Part shown: positions 1-6,435 of the stretch, one piece after another | How positions within the stretch are numbered: the first letter of the stretch is position 1 | Layout of the letters: each line of letters starts with the position of its first letter | From: Anaerolineaceae bacterium | GTDB taxonomy: Bacteria; Chloroflexota; Anaerolineae; Anaerolineales; Anaerolineaceae | DNA: 11,251 nt | Reading direction: 5' to 3' | Assembly (NCBI GenBank): GCA_011620505.1 | Contig: WOZA01000084.1 | Location: 1 to 11,251 of the forward strand | Program-made: the position numbers and the translations under genes | Notes under the pieces: model-generated | Told to the model about the DNA's origin: nothing | Seen by the model: only the letters and a program-made list of their open reading frames with translations | Database searches by the model: none

Positions 1-191
1 GACCAGAAAGTGGCACGGTTATGGAAAATCGTTCGGTAACATTTTTCTGTGAGCCCCCGTTACTTCTTCGGTAACATTTTCTATTGAGGCATTACGAAGC
101 TCGAATTGGCTCGAATTGGACACAAGCTCGAATTGGAGTGTAGTTGTAGTGTTCGAATTGCCTTACTAATGACGCAGAAGCAAAGGTCTGG
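1..191. repeat. Gene-free left edge with two families of short direct repeats; possible mobile-element end
   Basis: No coding region is seen here. TTCGGTAACATTTT occurs twice, at 32-45 and 67-80, 35 bp apart, and both copies are followed by a related tail ending in TGAG. A second motif, GYTCGAATTGG, occurs at 99-109, 109-119, 126-136 and, with a changed last base, 151-161. Multiple short repeats ordered this way resemble the multiple terminal repeats that transposases bind at the ends of some insertion sequences (for example the IS21 type). No transposase and no complete inverted-repeat pair is visible, so the element assignment is inference; the repeats themselves are directly seen. Confidence 0.5.
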
Positions 192-1394
192 CTAAGGTTT
201 GGTCAGCAAGTTTGGGTTGACTCGCAAAATCAGGTCATCCTCAGCGCCTGGATTGCCGCGACCATCGCGGTTGCTGGTGGATATGTAGAGATAGCCATCA
301 GGTCCAAGGCGGACTGCCCGCAGCCGGCCGTAATCCCCAGAAAAGAAGGTGTCGAAACCGGCAATCCTTTCGCCGTCAAGACTGACCACATAGAGCGCGG
401 AGCCGCGCAGCCCGGTGAAATAGAGCTTCCCATCCAGGTACTCCACATCTCCCGGAGCCCAGGTGACGCTGCCGCCCGATTGAATGACCGGGCTAACCAT
501 ACCCTCCCGTTCCTCTTCGCCTTGAATTTCAGGCCAGCCATAGTTAGCGCCAGGCGTGATGAGGTTGAGCTCGTCATAGCCGGAACCCGCACCACTTGGA
601 CCGTGTTCAGTGGACCACAAGCGTCCTTCCGCATCCCATGCCAAACCCTGGGGGTTGCGATGTCCATAGGACCAAACCGCAGACGCGAACGGATTGCCTT
701 CAGGGATTTCACCCTCGCTGGTAATCCGCAGAATCTTACCCTGCAATGAGGTAATATCCTGCGCGGAATCAGAATTTTGAGCATCGCCGGTGGTTATGTA
801 GAGGTAACCGTCCGGACCGAACTCGATGCGGCCTCCGTCATGATTGCTGGCGCCAAGAATACCTTCGAAGATCACTTTCCGGTCTGAAAGCGTACCATTT
901 TTGAAGACGTAGCGTTCCACCCGGTTGACCAACTGCCCATTCTCGAGCGAGGTGAGATAGAGGTAAATCCGGTTATTCGCAGCGTAATCAGGGTCGAGCG
1001 CCAAACCCAACAGCCCACCCTCCCCCCGCTGCTCGACGTTTGGCACCTGGATGCGCGTGGCTGTCTTGCCGATCAACACCAAATTTCCGGACCGTTCGGT
1101 GACGAGCAATTCACCCCCGGGCAGGAAAACTATTTCCCAAGGAATGTCCAACCCCGAAGCCACGACTTCCACCAGGGGTCCAGTGAGCGGCGCGCTTACC
1201 GCGGTGGGAACTTGGACAGATGTCATCTCAGGGGATGCCGTAATCTCAGGTTGCGTTGGTGCTGCAGGGCTGGATAGGGTAGGAGTTGGATCTTCGGAGG
1301 TGGGTACCACCGGAGATGGGCTGGGATTGCCAGCACAGGCAGCAAACACAATCAAAGACAGAAGTCCGATTGCAAGTAACTTCATCGTTTTCAT
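192..1394 (-). CDS. PQQ-dependent sugar dehydrogenase family lipoprotein (GSDH/sorbosone dehydrogenase, YliI/Asd type)
   Basis: Predicted extracytoplasmic, membrane-anchored oxidoreductase of the glucose/sorbosone dehydrogenase six-bladed beta-propeller family, which uses pyrroloquinoline quinone to oxidise aldose sugars. The 400-residue product starts with a lipoprotein signal (FAAC, Cys20), then a Pro/Thr/Ser-rich spacer to about residue 70. The propeller follows, with family hallmarks: GLDIPWEIVFLPGG near its start, GEGGLLGLALDPDY, HDGGRIEFGPDGYLYITTGD (His185 fits the catalytic histidine), GHRNPQGLAW, EHGP and GANYGWP. Length is normal for the family. ATG at 1394 is chosen because it puts the hydrophobic signal at the N-terminus; an in-frame TTG at 1430 would add 12 poor residues, and neither has a clear ribosome site. 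The actual sugar is unknown, and many members of this family have no proven substrate. No PQQ biosynthesis gene is in the window. Confidence 0.9.
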   Translation of the reverse strand: MKTMKLLAIGLLSLIVFAACAGNPSPSPVVPTSEDPTPTLSSPAAPTQPEITASPEMTSVQVPTAVSAPLTGPLVEVVASGLDIPWEIVFLPGGELLVTERSGNLVLIGKTATRIQVPNVEQRGEGGLLGLALDPDYAANNRIYLYLTSLENGQLVNRVERYVFKNGTLSDRKVIFEGILGASNHDGGRIEFGPDGYLYITTGDAQNSDSAQDITSLQGKILRITSEGEIPEGNPFASAVWSYGHRNPQGLAWDAEGRLWSTEHGPSGAGSGYDELNLITPGANYGWPEIQGEEEREGMVSPVIQSGGSVTWAPGDVEYLDGKLYFTGLRGSALYVVSLDGERIAGFDTFFSGDYGRLRAVRLGPDGYLYISTSNRDGRGNPGAEDDLILRVNPNLLTKP

Positions 1395-1460
1395 AACAAA
1401 ATCATAACAGCCCAGACTTATCCCTGGCAACTAAGGATAGAACGTTGGAGTCAGTCTGGC

Positions 1461-1489
1461 TTTCAATTTTTGTCTAAATAGCTTAGAAT
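1461..1489 (+). promoter_or_regulatory. Possible sigma70-type promoter of the GH13 gene
   Basis: A good -10 box, TAGAAT at 1484-1489 (five of six to consensus), follows a weak -35, TTTCAA at 1461-1466, across a 17-bp spacer. The start point would fall near 1496, giving a leader of about 23 nt. The surrounding bases 1455-1505 are clearly AT-rich compared with the flanking genes. The -35 matches only three of six, so this is tentative. Confidence 0.4.
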
Positions 1490-1508
1490 TTTTTTACTAA
1501 CTCAATAC

Positions 1509-1513
1509 GAGGT
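1509..1513 (+). promoter_or_regulatory. Ribosome binding site supporting a TTG start
   Basis: GAGGT lies 5 nt before the TTG at 1519. It is the main reason for accepting a TTG start, since no ATG or GTG in this frame near the beginning has a comparable site. Confidence 0.6.
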
Positions 1514-1518
1514 CATTC

Positions 1519-3192
1519 TTGGCAACTCACGTTTATCCTGACCATCTCTTTGGCGATCTTGACCAACCCGCAAAAGGCTCAAAATACCATATTTCCCATA
1601 CCAGCGGCATCCACCATGCCTATCAGGTTTCTCCATGGCTGCCCAAACCGGACATGCCCTTCAAAATTAAGGCTACCAGCAGTTCCGATCTGGCAATTCA
1701 GAAAGTGATGCTGCGCTACAGCCTGGATGAGGGAAAAAGCTGGCAGGAAAAGAGCTTTGAAGCTGGGGAATGGCGCTGGGATACCCTGACCTGGGGTTGG
1801 CTGCGGGAATGGCAACTGGTTTTTCCGGCTTTAGCGGAGGGGACTGAGCTGCTCTACCAGATATTCGCCGAACTTCCGGGGAGGAAAAAGTGTTTTGCGG
1901 ACAGTCAAGCAACTGATGTTGCAGGGGCAACACTGTTCCGGCTGAGGCTCACCCACCGCAGCCAGCCGCCTGCCTGGTCTGAGGAGGCGGTGATCTACCA
2001 GGTATTTATAGACCGCTTCAACCCGGGCAAAGGCCGCCAGTGGCTGCAGACAACAGACCTGGCAAGACCGTTTGGGGGGACTCTGCGCGGTGTGATCGAA
2101 AAACTGGACTATATCACGGATCTGGGCTTCAATACCATTTGGCTCTCACCCATCTTCTGCAGCCCCAGCCACCATGGGTATGACATCAGCGACTACTTCC
2201 GCATCGAACCCCGCCTGGGCACTGAAGCGGACCTGCGCGAACTGCTGGAGAGAGCGCACGCGAAAGGACTGCGCGTCTTGCTGGATTTTGTTGCCAACCA
2301 TTGCTCCAACCAACACGAACGTTTCCAATCAGCCCTGGCTGGTGAGGAAAGCGCGATTGCCTGGTTCAAATGGAAAACCTTCCCGGAGTATGTAAGTTTT
2401 TATGATGTGCCGGAAATGCCCTGCCTCAACCTGGAACCAGGCAGCCCCGCGCGGGCGCACTTGCTGGAGGTTGCCCGCTACTGGCTGCGCTTTGGGGCGG
2501 ATGGCTACCGTCTGGATTTTGCCAATGGACCTGCAAGGGAGTTTTGGGTGGAATTCCAGCAAGCCTGCCAGGAAGACAATCCGGATTGCTGGACCTTTGG
2601 CGAAGTGGTCGCGCCGGCAGATGAGCAGATTAGCTTTGCCGGAAGCATGCACGGCACGCTCGACTTCCTGACTTGCCAGGCGATCCGCGAAACCTTTGCC
2701 ACCGGGATCTGGTCTTTGAGCCACCTTGCCGGATACCTGGAAAACTATTGGGCAGCCTACCCACGCGAGTTTTCGCGCCCTGCTTTCATTGACAATCACG
2801 ATATGAACCGCTTTTTCTTCACCGCGGAGGGATCCGTTTCCGCCCAGGAAGCCGCATTGAGGCTGCTTTACCTGATGCCAGGTCCGCCAATTGTGTATTA
2901 CGGCAGCGAGCGGGAGCTCTCACAGCGGCAATCGATCCACTCCAACGACGCGCTTGGTTTTGACGAAGCCCGCGCGGCTATTGATTGGGACGAACAGGAT
3001 GAGCGCAACAGCGCGAAGGTGATGCGGGAAATGGCGGCCTTCCGGCGGGAAAACCCCTGGCTGAGTCATGCTCGCTGGCATACGCTGGAGCTTGAGCCGC
3101 AAAAGGTAGTCTTCAAGGTGAGTGATGGTGAAAACCATCTGCTGGTCGCGATCAGCAAGGATGAGAACACCTGGCAAGTAACCTTCAGGTGA
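1519..3192 (+). CDS. GH13 alpha-amylase family enzyme, cyclomaltodextrinase/neopullulanase-like
   Basis: Retaining alpha-glucan hydrolase, probably acting inside the cell on maltooligosaccharides or cyclodextrins: no signal peptide is visible. The 557 residues comprise an N-terminal beta-sandwich-like region (about 45-145), the catalytic barrel from WSEEAVIYQVFIDRF (153) and a short C-terminal beta domain (about 500-557). All GH13 signature regions are present: DFVANH (Asp256-His261), GYRLDFANG with Arg331 and nucleophile Asp333, FGEVV with acid/base Glu362, and FIDNHD with transition-state Asp428. The fifth conserved region reads MPCLN (300-304), close to the MPKLN typical of GH13_20 cyclomaltodextrinases, neopullulanases and maltogenic amylases. 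The start is TTG, backed by GAGGT. The gene is monocistronic, divergent from the sugar dehydrogenase, and ends before a stem-loop. The subfamily and substrate are inferred; the GH13 assignment is firm. Confidence 0.93.
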   Translation: MATHVYPDHLFGDLDQPAKGSKYHISHTSGIHHAYQVSPWLPKPDMPFKIKATSSSDLAIQKVMLRYSLDEGKSWQEKSFEAGEWRWDTLTWGWLREWQLVFPALAEGTELLYQIFAELPGRKKCFADSQATDVAGATLFRLRLTHRSQPPAWSEEAVIYQVFIDRFNPGKGRQWLQTTDLARPFGGTLRGVIEKLDYITDLGFNTIWLSPIFCSPSHHGYDISDYFRIEPRLGTEADLRELLERAHAKGLRVLLDFVANHCSNQHERFQSALAGEESAIAWFKWKTFPEYVSFYDVPEMPCLNLEPGSPARAHLLEVARYWLRFGADGYRLDFANGPAREFWVEFQQACQEDNPDCWTFGEVVAPADEQISFAGSMHGTLDFLTCQAIRETFATGIWSLSHLAGYLENYWAAYPREFSRPAFIDNHDMNRFFFTAEGSVSAQEAALRLLYLMPGPPIVYYGSERELSQRQSIHSNDALGFDEARAAIDWDEQDERNSAKVMREMAAFRRENPWLSHARWHTLELEPQKVVFKVSDGENHLLVAISKDENTWQVTFR

Positions 3193-3218
3193 TCTGCGGG
3201 TGCCATCAGAGGAGAAAT

Positions 3219-3240
3219 GGAGACCATGTTACTGGTCTCC
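3219..3240. terminator. Stem-loop between convergent genes, likely bidirectional terminator
   Basis: GGAGACCA (3219-3226) pairs perfectly with TGGTCTCC (3233-3240) around a 6-nt loop, giving an 8-bp stem. It begins 26 nt after the GH13 stop and is followed by TTTAAGTT, a short U-tract. On the other strand it lies downstream of the lipoprotein gene ending at 3275. The U-tract is weak on both strands, so efficiency is uncertain. Confidence 0.6.
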
Positions 3241-3274
3241 TTTAAGTTACACGATAATCAGACTGCTTAAGGGC

Positions 3275-4138
3275 TTAAGGAACGTCGATATAAACGTAAT
3301 CAAAGTCGATGATGACAGGAATGTTGTCAAATGAGGAAACGCCCACTCCAATCAAGCCCTCAGGTAGGTTGTAGGTGTTATCCTCGACTGTGCGCTCCAG
3401 TACGCCATTGACATAGAGCTTGATCTCGTTGCCTTCGCAGCTCATGGCAAAGGTGTTGCTTTTTAAGCCGGTGTTGATGTTCAGGGAACCCCCGTTGTAA
3501 AGACGGCGATAACCCGTGTCCATAGCTTCGATGTACGCATAGATGTCATAGAGACCGTCATTGCCAATATTAACTTCGTAAAAACCCGTATCGGAGTAGC
3601 GGCACACAAGCGTGATCATGTTGTCGTTGCTGCCCCTGTTGGCTGCAGTGGCTTCGAGGTAGACATCTGCATAGGTGTAATCCTCGTAAAAAACATAGGC
3701 ATAGGTGTCGTAGTCTTCGATCGTGAAAGTCAGCTTGCCATCACCAACGGAGATATCCGTCTTTTCTTCGTTACCCATAAGAACCTCGAAATACCAGTTA
3801 TCCGGCACATAATCGAACTCCTCAGTGTAATAGGGCTGCGACTCTGCAACAGGCTCACTTGTTTCAGTTGGCTGCTCGGTTGGAGCGGCAGTAGGAGGAA
3901 TGTCTGTGGGTGGAATGGGGGTGGGCGGAACCGCAGTAGGAGGAACAATGGCGGTTTCAGTGGGCTCCTCAGTGGTCTGAACAACCGGGTCAATTGGCGC
4001 AGAGGTGACCTGCTGGATATCCGGGGTGGCGGTGTCGTCCTGGTTGCCTCCCCCGCCAAACGAGAATTCACAGGATAAAGTCGATAGCACAAGGACTATC
4101 AGGATTGCGGACAGAGTCTTGAGTGATTTAGGGCGCAT
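3275..4138 (-). CDS. Hypothetical lipoprotein with Pro/Thr linker and beta-sandwich-like (LamG/DUF1080-like) domain
   Basis: The 287-residue product has a lipoprotein-type signal peptide (hydrophobic 9-22, Cys23 in LSTLSC), a Gly-rich patch, a long Pro/Thr spacer (about 38-102) and a C-terminal domain (about 104-287). That domain is rich in Tyr, Asp and alternating beta-strand patterns, with motifs such as DNMITLVCRYSDTGFYEVNIGNDG, NTFAMSCEGNEIKLYVNG and GLIGVGVSSFDN. These resemble concanavalin-like sandwich domains that bind or act on carbohydrate, so an outward-facing sugar-binding role is possible but unproven. The start at 4138 is chosen because GGAGG (4143-4147) precedes it and the signal peptide then begins MRPKSLK; an in-frame extension to 4198 lacks both features. 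It converges on the GH13 gene. No catalytic residues are recognised. Confidence 0.8.
   Translation of the reverse strand: MRPKSLKTLSAILIVLVLSTLSCEFSFGGGGNQDDTATPDIQQVTSAPIDPVVQTTEEPTETAIVPPTAVPPTPIPPTDIPPTAAPTEQPTETSEPVAESQPYYTEEFDYVPDNWYFEVLMGNEEKTDISVGDGKLTFTIEDYDTYAYVFYEDYTYADVYLEATAANRGSNDNMITLVCRYSDTGFYEVNIGNDGLYDIYAYIEAMDTGYRRLYNGGSLNINTGLKSNTFAMSCEGNEIKLYVNGVLERTVEDNTYNLPEGLIGVGVSSFDNIPVIIDFDYVYIDVP
3884..3943 (-). repeat. Degenerate 15-bp tandem repeat encoding four PPTxx units
   Basis: Within the lipoprotein linker (residues 66-85) four successive five-residue units read PPTAV, PPTPI, PPTDI, PPTAA, so the DNA has a 15-bp period with drift at wobble and variable positions. It encodes an extended, flexible spacer between the membrane anchor and the C-terminal domain. 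Tracts of this kind can change length by slippage. Confidence 0.75.
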
Positions 4139-4270
4139 AAGACCTCCATGGAGAATTAAGTTGGAAACGGATGGAATAATCTTAACATAAAAACCCATAT
4201 TTGGTACAAAAAAAGATTGTTTTTACAAGTAATTTGTATTGGGTGAACACCTCTTGCGATGTCCATTGAT

Positions 4271-4304
4271 TTGACTGGTGATATGAGCTTGTAGCAGGTA
4301 AAAT
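4271..4304 (+). promoter_or_regulatory. Weak candidate promoter for the acidic helical protein gene
   Basis: TTGACT at 4271-4276 is a good -35 and TAAAAT at 4299-4304 a good -10, but the 22-bp spacer is too long for a standard sigma70 promoter. Using TGGTGA (4276-4281) as -35 restores a 17-bp spacer with only three matches. The 200-bp divergent gap at 4139-4338 is AT-rich and must also hold the promoter of the minus-strand lipoprotein, for which no convincing hexamer pair was found. Confidence 0.3.
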
Positions 4305-4338
4305 TTAGGATGATCAGTATGTTTGAAAGGAGATTCCA

Positions 4339-4878
4339 ATGACCGACCAAAATCAATTTCCGCATGAAAATCCAGCAGGTTTCGATGCTAACCCTGCGGG
4401 TGACTACCAGGAATACACTGGCCCGACTAAAGCCGAAGAAGCGCAAAAAACCGAGCCCGACGCAAACTCCAGGTTTGGCGCAGAGATCCTGACAATCCTC
4501 GAGGGTTTTAGTGAAGATATCAAACGCTTGAGTAAGAGTGTCAGTGAATACATCGATAAAGAATCTTTTGGTAAAGCTGCAGAAAATGTCAGAGACGCGC
4601 TGAGCGATGCCGGTGAAGGTCTCAAACGCACCACCCAAAATTTGGGAGAAAAGCTGGAAGAAGAACGCATCCAACGTGCCATCAAGGAGCTGAAAGAATA
4701 CGCCAAACGAACAGGAAAATCCATCGAGGATCTATTGAAAGAGGAGCCACCTACTCCAGTAGAAGACCTGGAAAAGGATGTAGCAAAAGCCGCTGATGAC
4801 CTGGAAGAATCGCTGGAGCATGAAGCAGGTGACTCAGCAGATTACGACATGAATTTTGAGAACACGTTTGGTGGATAA
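4339..4878 (+). CDS. Unknown acidic, helix-rich cytoplasmic protein
   Basis: The family is not recognised. The 179-residue product has no signal peptide or membrane segment. Residues 1-45 are polar and probably disordered (rich in Asn, Gln, Asp, Pro). Residues about 50-135 form a run of amphipathic helix with heptad-like spacing, including ILTILEGFSEDIKRLSKSV, AAENVRDALSDAGEGLKRT and RAIKELKEYAKRTGKSIEDLL. The last 40 residues are strongly acidic (Glu/Asp clusters) around a PPTPVEDLEKD segment. The ATG is well supported: AGGAG lies 7 nt upstream. A membrane-surface or scaffold-like role is possible from the amphipathic helices, but this is a guess. It is monocistronic, divergent from the lipoprotein and convergent with the metal-uptake operon. 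Confidence 0.75.
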   Translation: MTDQNQFPHENPAGFDANPAGDYQEYTGPTKAEEAQKTEPDANSRFGAEILTILEGFSEDIKRLSKSVSEYIDKESFGKAAENVRDALSDAGEGLKRTTQNLGEKLEEERIQRAIKELKEYAKRTGKSIEDLLKEEPPTPVEDLEKDVAKAADDLEESLEHEAGDSADYDMNFENTFGG

Positions 4879-4891
4879 CTTTGCTGGAAAC

Positions 4892-4918
4892 AGAAGACTC
4901 CTCTCAGGGGAGTCTTCT
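4892..4918. terminator. Bidirectional hairpin shared by convergent genes
   Basis: AGAAGACTCC (4892-4901) pairs perfectly with GGAGTCTTCT (4909-4918) around a 7-nt loop. The 10-bp stem lies 13 nt after the plus-strand gene's stop and overlaps the TAG stop codon of the minus-strand methyltransferase (4917-4919). On the minus strand it is followed by GTTTCC and on the plus strand by ACTTAT, so a classical U-tract is missing both ways. It could be a terminator or a 3'-end stabilising structure. Confidence 0.6.
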
Positions 4919-5651
4919 ACTTATAGAACTGCAGCATGCAGTTGTAACGTTTGATGGGTAACACCATCTGTCCGTTCACATATTCCACATGATTCAGGAC
5001 AATCTCTTCAAGCCGTTGGCGGTGATGTTCATCCAGGCGCAGTTGTTTCATCACGTAGGCAACGGCTTCTGCTTTTGAGTCCACTGGCTGTCCAAAGTCA
5101 TGGAAAATTTCATTACATGTGACTATAAATCCAGCTTGTTCCAATCTGCCGCGGACATAGCAGCTTTCAACACAAGATCCATCCTGTTCTGTTAAGCCAA
5201 ATTCCCGGCCAAAATCTTCATAGAACCCTTCACGAGGGCGCTTACCTTGGTTGACCACTATACCGCAGCGGCGGGTCTTGCGCAGGAGAGTCTCAATTTC
5301 AAGGCTGGTAAAGCCGAAGCGGTGATGATAAAAAGCAACTGCCACATCCCAATCATCGGTGTTTATGGCTGGCCAGCGGGCATGAACAACCTCGATATTC
5401 TCCAGCCCCAACCTGTTCAGATCTTCATTCAGCACTTTGAGCGCATTTTCATCCTTATCGATGGCAATGACTTTACGGCTGATTGCCGCGAGATAGCGGC
5501 TGACGATGCCAATGCCGCAGCCGATATCTGCCACGACGTCTGTCGGGCGGATCATCTCGCGCAAGGCGGAGCCGTAGGGCACCTCGGGGTAATTCCAGAA
5601 GGAAGCCGCTTTTTTATAGTAATCGGCTGAAGTCAGAGGCATTTCTGCCAT
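4917..5651 (-). CDS. Class I SAM-dependent methyltransferase, last gene of the metal-uptake operon
   Basis: Predicted cytoplasmic methyltransferase of 244 residues. Motif I is DIGCGIG (42-48), followed by the acidic strand end IAID (Asp65), which should bind the SAM ribose, then NIEVVHARW and DVAVAFYHHRFGF where motif IV would lie. The C-terminal half (Cys-containing DGSCVESCYVRGRLEQAGF and a helical tail) is not assigned to a substrate family. The ATG overlaps the DUF364 stop by one base (TAATG), so translation of the two genes is almost certainly coupled and their functions linked. Plausible substrates are a metallophore, an imported corrinoid or another small molecule; nothing in the sequence decides this. 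The stop codon lies inside the terminal hairpin. Confidence 0.85.
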   Translation of the reverse strand: MAEMPLTSADYYKKAASFWNYPEVPYGSALREMIRPTDVVADIGCGIGIVSRYLAAISRKVIAIDKDENALKVLNEDLNRLGLENIEVVHARWPAINTDDWDVAVAFYHHRFGFTSLEIETLLRKTRRCGIVVNQGKRPREGFYEDFGREFGLTEQDGSCVESCYVRGRLEQAGFIVTCNEIFHDFGQPVDSKAEAVAYVMKQLRLDEHHRQRLEEIVLNHVEYVNGQMVLPIKRYNCMLQFYK

Positions 5652-6427
5652 TATTCTTCCACCTTAACCAGTTTCTTGATCATCATTTTCTTAAGGTGGC
5701 TGATCCCGCAGGAGAGCGATAGCTTCTTGAACATTTCAGCTTTATACGCAGCATCCCACCACGAGCCCGCCAGCGCGGTGACACCGGTACCCCTGAAAGC
5801 TTCAGTGAGCATAGGCGTGGACGAGCCCACCAGTACTATTTCGCGCGCTTTCTGGCAAAGATCGAGCAGGTGATCAATGCTGCCGTTGATCAGGGTGGTA
5901 CCGCTGATGATCATCAAGTCGCATAGCGGCAGGATCTCAGGTTGCCGTGACATTTCCATCACCTCTGCTGCGCCTTCTCCCCCACTGAGGGTCAGACCCT
6001 TGTCAAATATATAGACCTGGGCTTTCAGATTTGCGAGCTGTTCCGCTACAGGCGGAATGAATCCGATCATGCCAACCCTGTCTGCCGGGCGCACTTGCAG
6101 ACCAAATGGGGTCGCAGTTGTAGGTTCATCTGGCAGGTCCAGCGCGCGCGTTGCTGCTGTGATGACTGCCATTCCCACTCCGCGCTGAGCGTCATCTCTC
6201 CCCTCCAGCACCAATCGGGCTACTTCAAGGGCAGGCTGACCGATAATATGCTGGGCGAAACCGAAGGCGGAACATCCAGACGGCAGGCGGTCGCGCAGGA
6301 TATACGAAAGACCGATATCCTTTCCATCCAGCTCAATTGCTGTGAGTGAGAGACCTAAAACAGCATCCGTTACGACACGATCCTTCAAAAGCGGTTCAGC
6401 AGCCTGGAATACTTTTTCGATAAGCAT
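5651..6427 (-). CDS. DUF4213/DUF364 domain protein, putative metal-chelation family
   Basis: The 258-residue product fits the two-domain architecture of the DUF364 family: an N-terminal DUF4213-like part (about 1-95, with GLSLTAIEL, LPSGCSAFG and VGMAVITAATRAL) and a C-terminal Rossmann-like part (about 115-240). Family-typical stretches are DRVGMIGFIPPV, ISGTTLINGSIDHLL (174-188) and LVGSSTPM (199-206). The structurally studied relative from Desulfitobacterium was proposed to chelate heavy metal at an active site between enolase-like and Rossmann-like folds, but the reaction of the family is not established. Possible ligands here are Cys52, Cys169, His186 and the CGISH near the C-terminus. 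The ATG at 6427 has AGGAG, whose first bases overlap the preceding ATPase stop (TAGGAG), 8 nt between genes. Its place between a FecBCD-type importer and a methyltransferase supports a role in handling the imported metal or complex. Confidence 0.85.
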   Translation of the reverse strand: MLIEKVFQAAEPLLKDRVVTDAVLGLSLTAIELDGKDIGLSYILRDRLPSGCSAFGFAQHIIGQPALEVARLVLEGRDDAQRGVGMAVITAATRALDLPDEPTTATPFGLQVRPADRVGMIGFIPPVAEQLANLKAQVYIFDKGLTLSGGEGAAEVMEMSRQPEILPLCDLMIISGTTLINGSIDHLLDLCQKAREIVLVGSSTPMLTEAFRGTGVTALAGSWWDAAYKAEMFKKLSLSCGISHLKKMMIKKLVKVEE

Positions 6428-6435
6428 AGAATCTC

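Noticed and set aside
99..161. CRISPR array
   Set aside because: Repeat units are only 11 bp, spacing is irregular (10, 17, 25 bp) and two units overlap by a base.
1395..1430. Longer form of the sugar dehydrogenase starting at TTG 1430
   Set aside because: It would bury the lipoprotein signal behind 12 extra residues and has no ribosome site.
2329..2799. Minus-strand open frame of 156 codons inside the GH13 gene
   Set aside because: It is antisense to catalytic regions II-IV of the amylase and has no recognisable domain.
4139..4198. Longer form of the sandwich-domain lipoprotein starting at 4198
   Set aside because: The extension would place 20 residues before the signal peptide, and the internal ATG at 4138 has GGAGG just upstream.
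4156..4674. Minus-strand open frame of 172 codons opposite the acidic helical protein
   Set aside because: It has low-complexity Phe-rich composition from antisense reading, no ribosome site, and crosses the divergent promoter region; the plus-strand gene has a consensus ribosome site and coherent helical pattern.
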